In this document: positions 5,936 to 6,282 of the stretch, piece by piece
Layout: each line of letters begins with the position of its first letter
How positions within the stretch are numbered: the first letter of the stretch is position 1
Origin: MGR-bin208 sp043779285
GTDB taxonomy: Bacteria > Bacteroidota > Bacteroidia > Chitinophagales > Chitinophagaceae
Assembly (NCBI GenBank): GCA_043779285.1
Contig: JAYWEL010000003.1
Span: 1-6,282 of the forward strand
DNA length: 6,282 nt
Direction of reading: 5' to 3'
The notes under the pieces: model-generated
What the model was told of the DNA's origin: nothing
The model's database searches: none
Seen by the model: the letters and a program-made list of their open reading frames with translations, nothing else
Program-made: the position numbers and the translations under genes

Positions 5936-6282
5936 ATGACAAATACAAATGATATAAAAGATGCTGTTCCAAAATCCCCCCAAAGTGGAGTGAGGGAGCT
6001 GAAAATTGCTGTATTAAATGGAGATGGAATTGGTCCTGAAGTGACCAGACAATCCATCAATGTACTGAATGTTATTGCAGAAATATTTGGCCATAGTTTT
6101 GTTTATAAGCATGCATTGATAGGTGCTGATGCCATTGATAAAACAGGATCTGCATTACCTGTAGAAACCATTGATATCTGTTTGAATAGTGATGCCGTGT
6201 TGTTTGGTGCGGTTGGCCATCCTAGATATGATAATGACCCATCTGCAAAGGTGCGACCCGAGCAGGGAATATTAGGAATACG
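5936..6282 (+). CDS. leuB: 3-isopropylmalate dehydrogenase, N-terminal part (partial, runs off right edge)
   Basis: LeuB is the NAD-dependent dehydrogenase that oxidises and decarboxylates 3-isopropylmalate to 4-methyl-2-oxopentanoate, the last dedicated leucine step before transamination. The first 115 of about 355 residues are visible. KIAVLNGDGIGPEVT (residues 23-37), ALIGADAIDKTGSALP (60-75), SDAVLFGAVG (85-94) and the loop YDNDPSAKVRPEQGILGI (98-115) fit the family; the catalytic Tyr, Lys and metal-binding Asp residues lie beyond the edge. Family members normally begin just before KIAVL, so about 20 residues are extra. They are encoded largely by element copy E. The ATG at 5936 is the most likely start; a GTG at 5990-5992 (codon 19) would give a conventional N-terminus and cannot be excluded. 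The 66-bp gap after leuD contains most of copy D. No Shine-Dalgarno is visible. Confidence 0.96.
   Translation, partial: MTNTNDIKDAVPKSPQSGVRELKIAVLNGDGIGPEVTRQSINVLNVIAEIFGHSFVYKHALIGADAIDKTGSALPVETIDICLNSDAVLFGAVGHPRYDNDPSAKVRPEQGILGI
5967..6001. repeat. Palindromic element copy E, in the 5' end of leuB
   Basis: It begins with the same 12-mer as copy A (TTCCAAAATCCC) and continues CCCAAAGTGG to GAGGGAGCTG. Its reverse complement (CTCCCTC ... GGGGGGATTTTGG) follows the order of copy C (CCCCTCC ... AAGGGATTTAGG), so it lies in the opposite orientation to copy C. A small stem CCA-AAG-TGG is present at 5980-5988. It encodes about residues 11-22 of LeuB (VPKSPQSGVREL). Its reading frame differs by one base from that of copy A across the shared 12-mer. 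Confidence 0.55.

Overview
The window is AT-rich, lacks clear Shine-Dalgarno sequences before its genes, and looks like a chromosomal segment of a Bacteroidota bacterium. The protein sequences read most like the Chitinophagaceae/Flavobacteriia side of the phylum (short LeuA, Bacteroidota-style LeuC/LeuD/LeuB, an orphan helical protein family known to me from that phylum). The family-level placement is inference.

Layout. Bases 1-404 (minus) hold the first 134 codons of a cyanophycin synthetase gene (cphA) running off the left edge. Bases 405-676 are non-coding: an imperfect palindrome near 496-524 and a striking array of degenerate 7-bp repeats from 576 to 674. Bases 677-2227 (minus) encode a 516-residue all-helical, TPR-like cytosolic protein of unknown function. 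A 204-bp divergent intergenic region with a perfect 7-bp inverted repeat separates it from the leucine operon on the plus strand: leuA (2432-3601), leuC (3694-5199), leuD (5207-5869) and the start of leuB (5936 to the right edge).

The four leu genes supply the dedicated leucine branch. LeuA condenses 2-oxoisovalerate with acetyl-CoA, LeuC and LeuD form the isomerase, and LeuB oxidises and decarboxylates 3-isopropylmalate. LeuA is the short form that ends where the leucine-binding regulatory domain would begin.

The most unusual signal is a set of five diverged copies of a small palindromic DNA element (about 35-50 bp, cores like CCCCTCC...GGATTTAGGGGAGG) scattered through leuC-leuD-leuB. One lies just inside the 5' end of each of leuC, leuD and leuB. 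One lies inside leuD near its 3' end, where it adds about 16 codons in frame and is flanked by an 8-bp direct repeat. One spans the leuD stop codon and the leuD-leuB gap. The copies are read in different frames and orientations, so they look like DNA-level insertions rather than a protein module. They recall the palindromic elements that insert into genes in Rickettsia, though the sequence differs. leuA, the TPR-like gene and the visible part of cphA show none.
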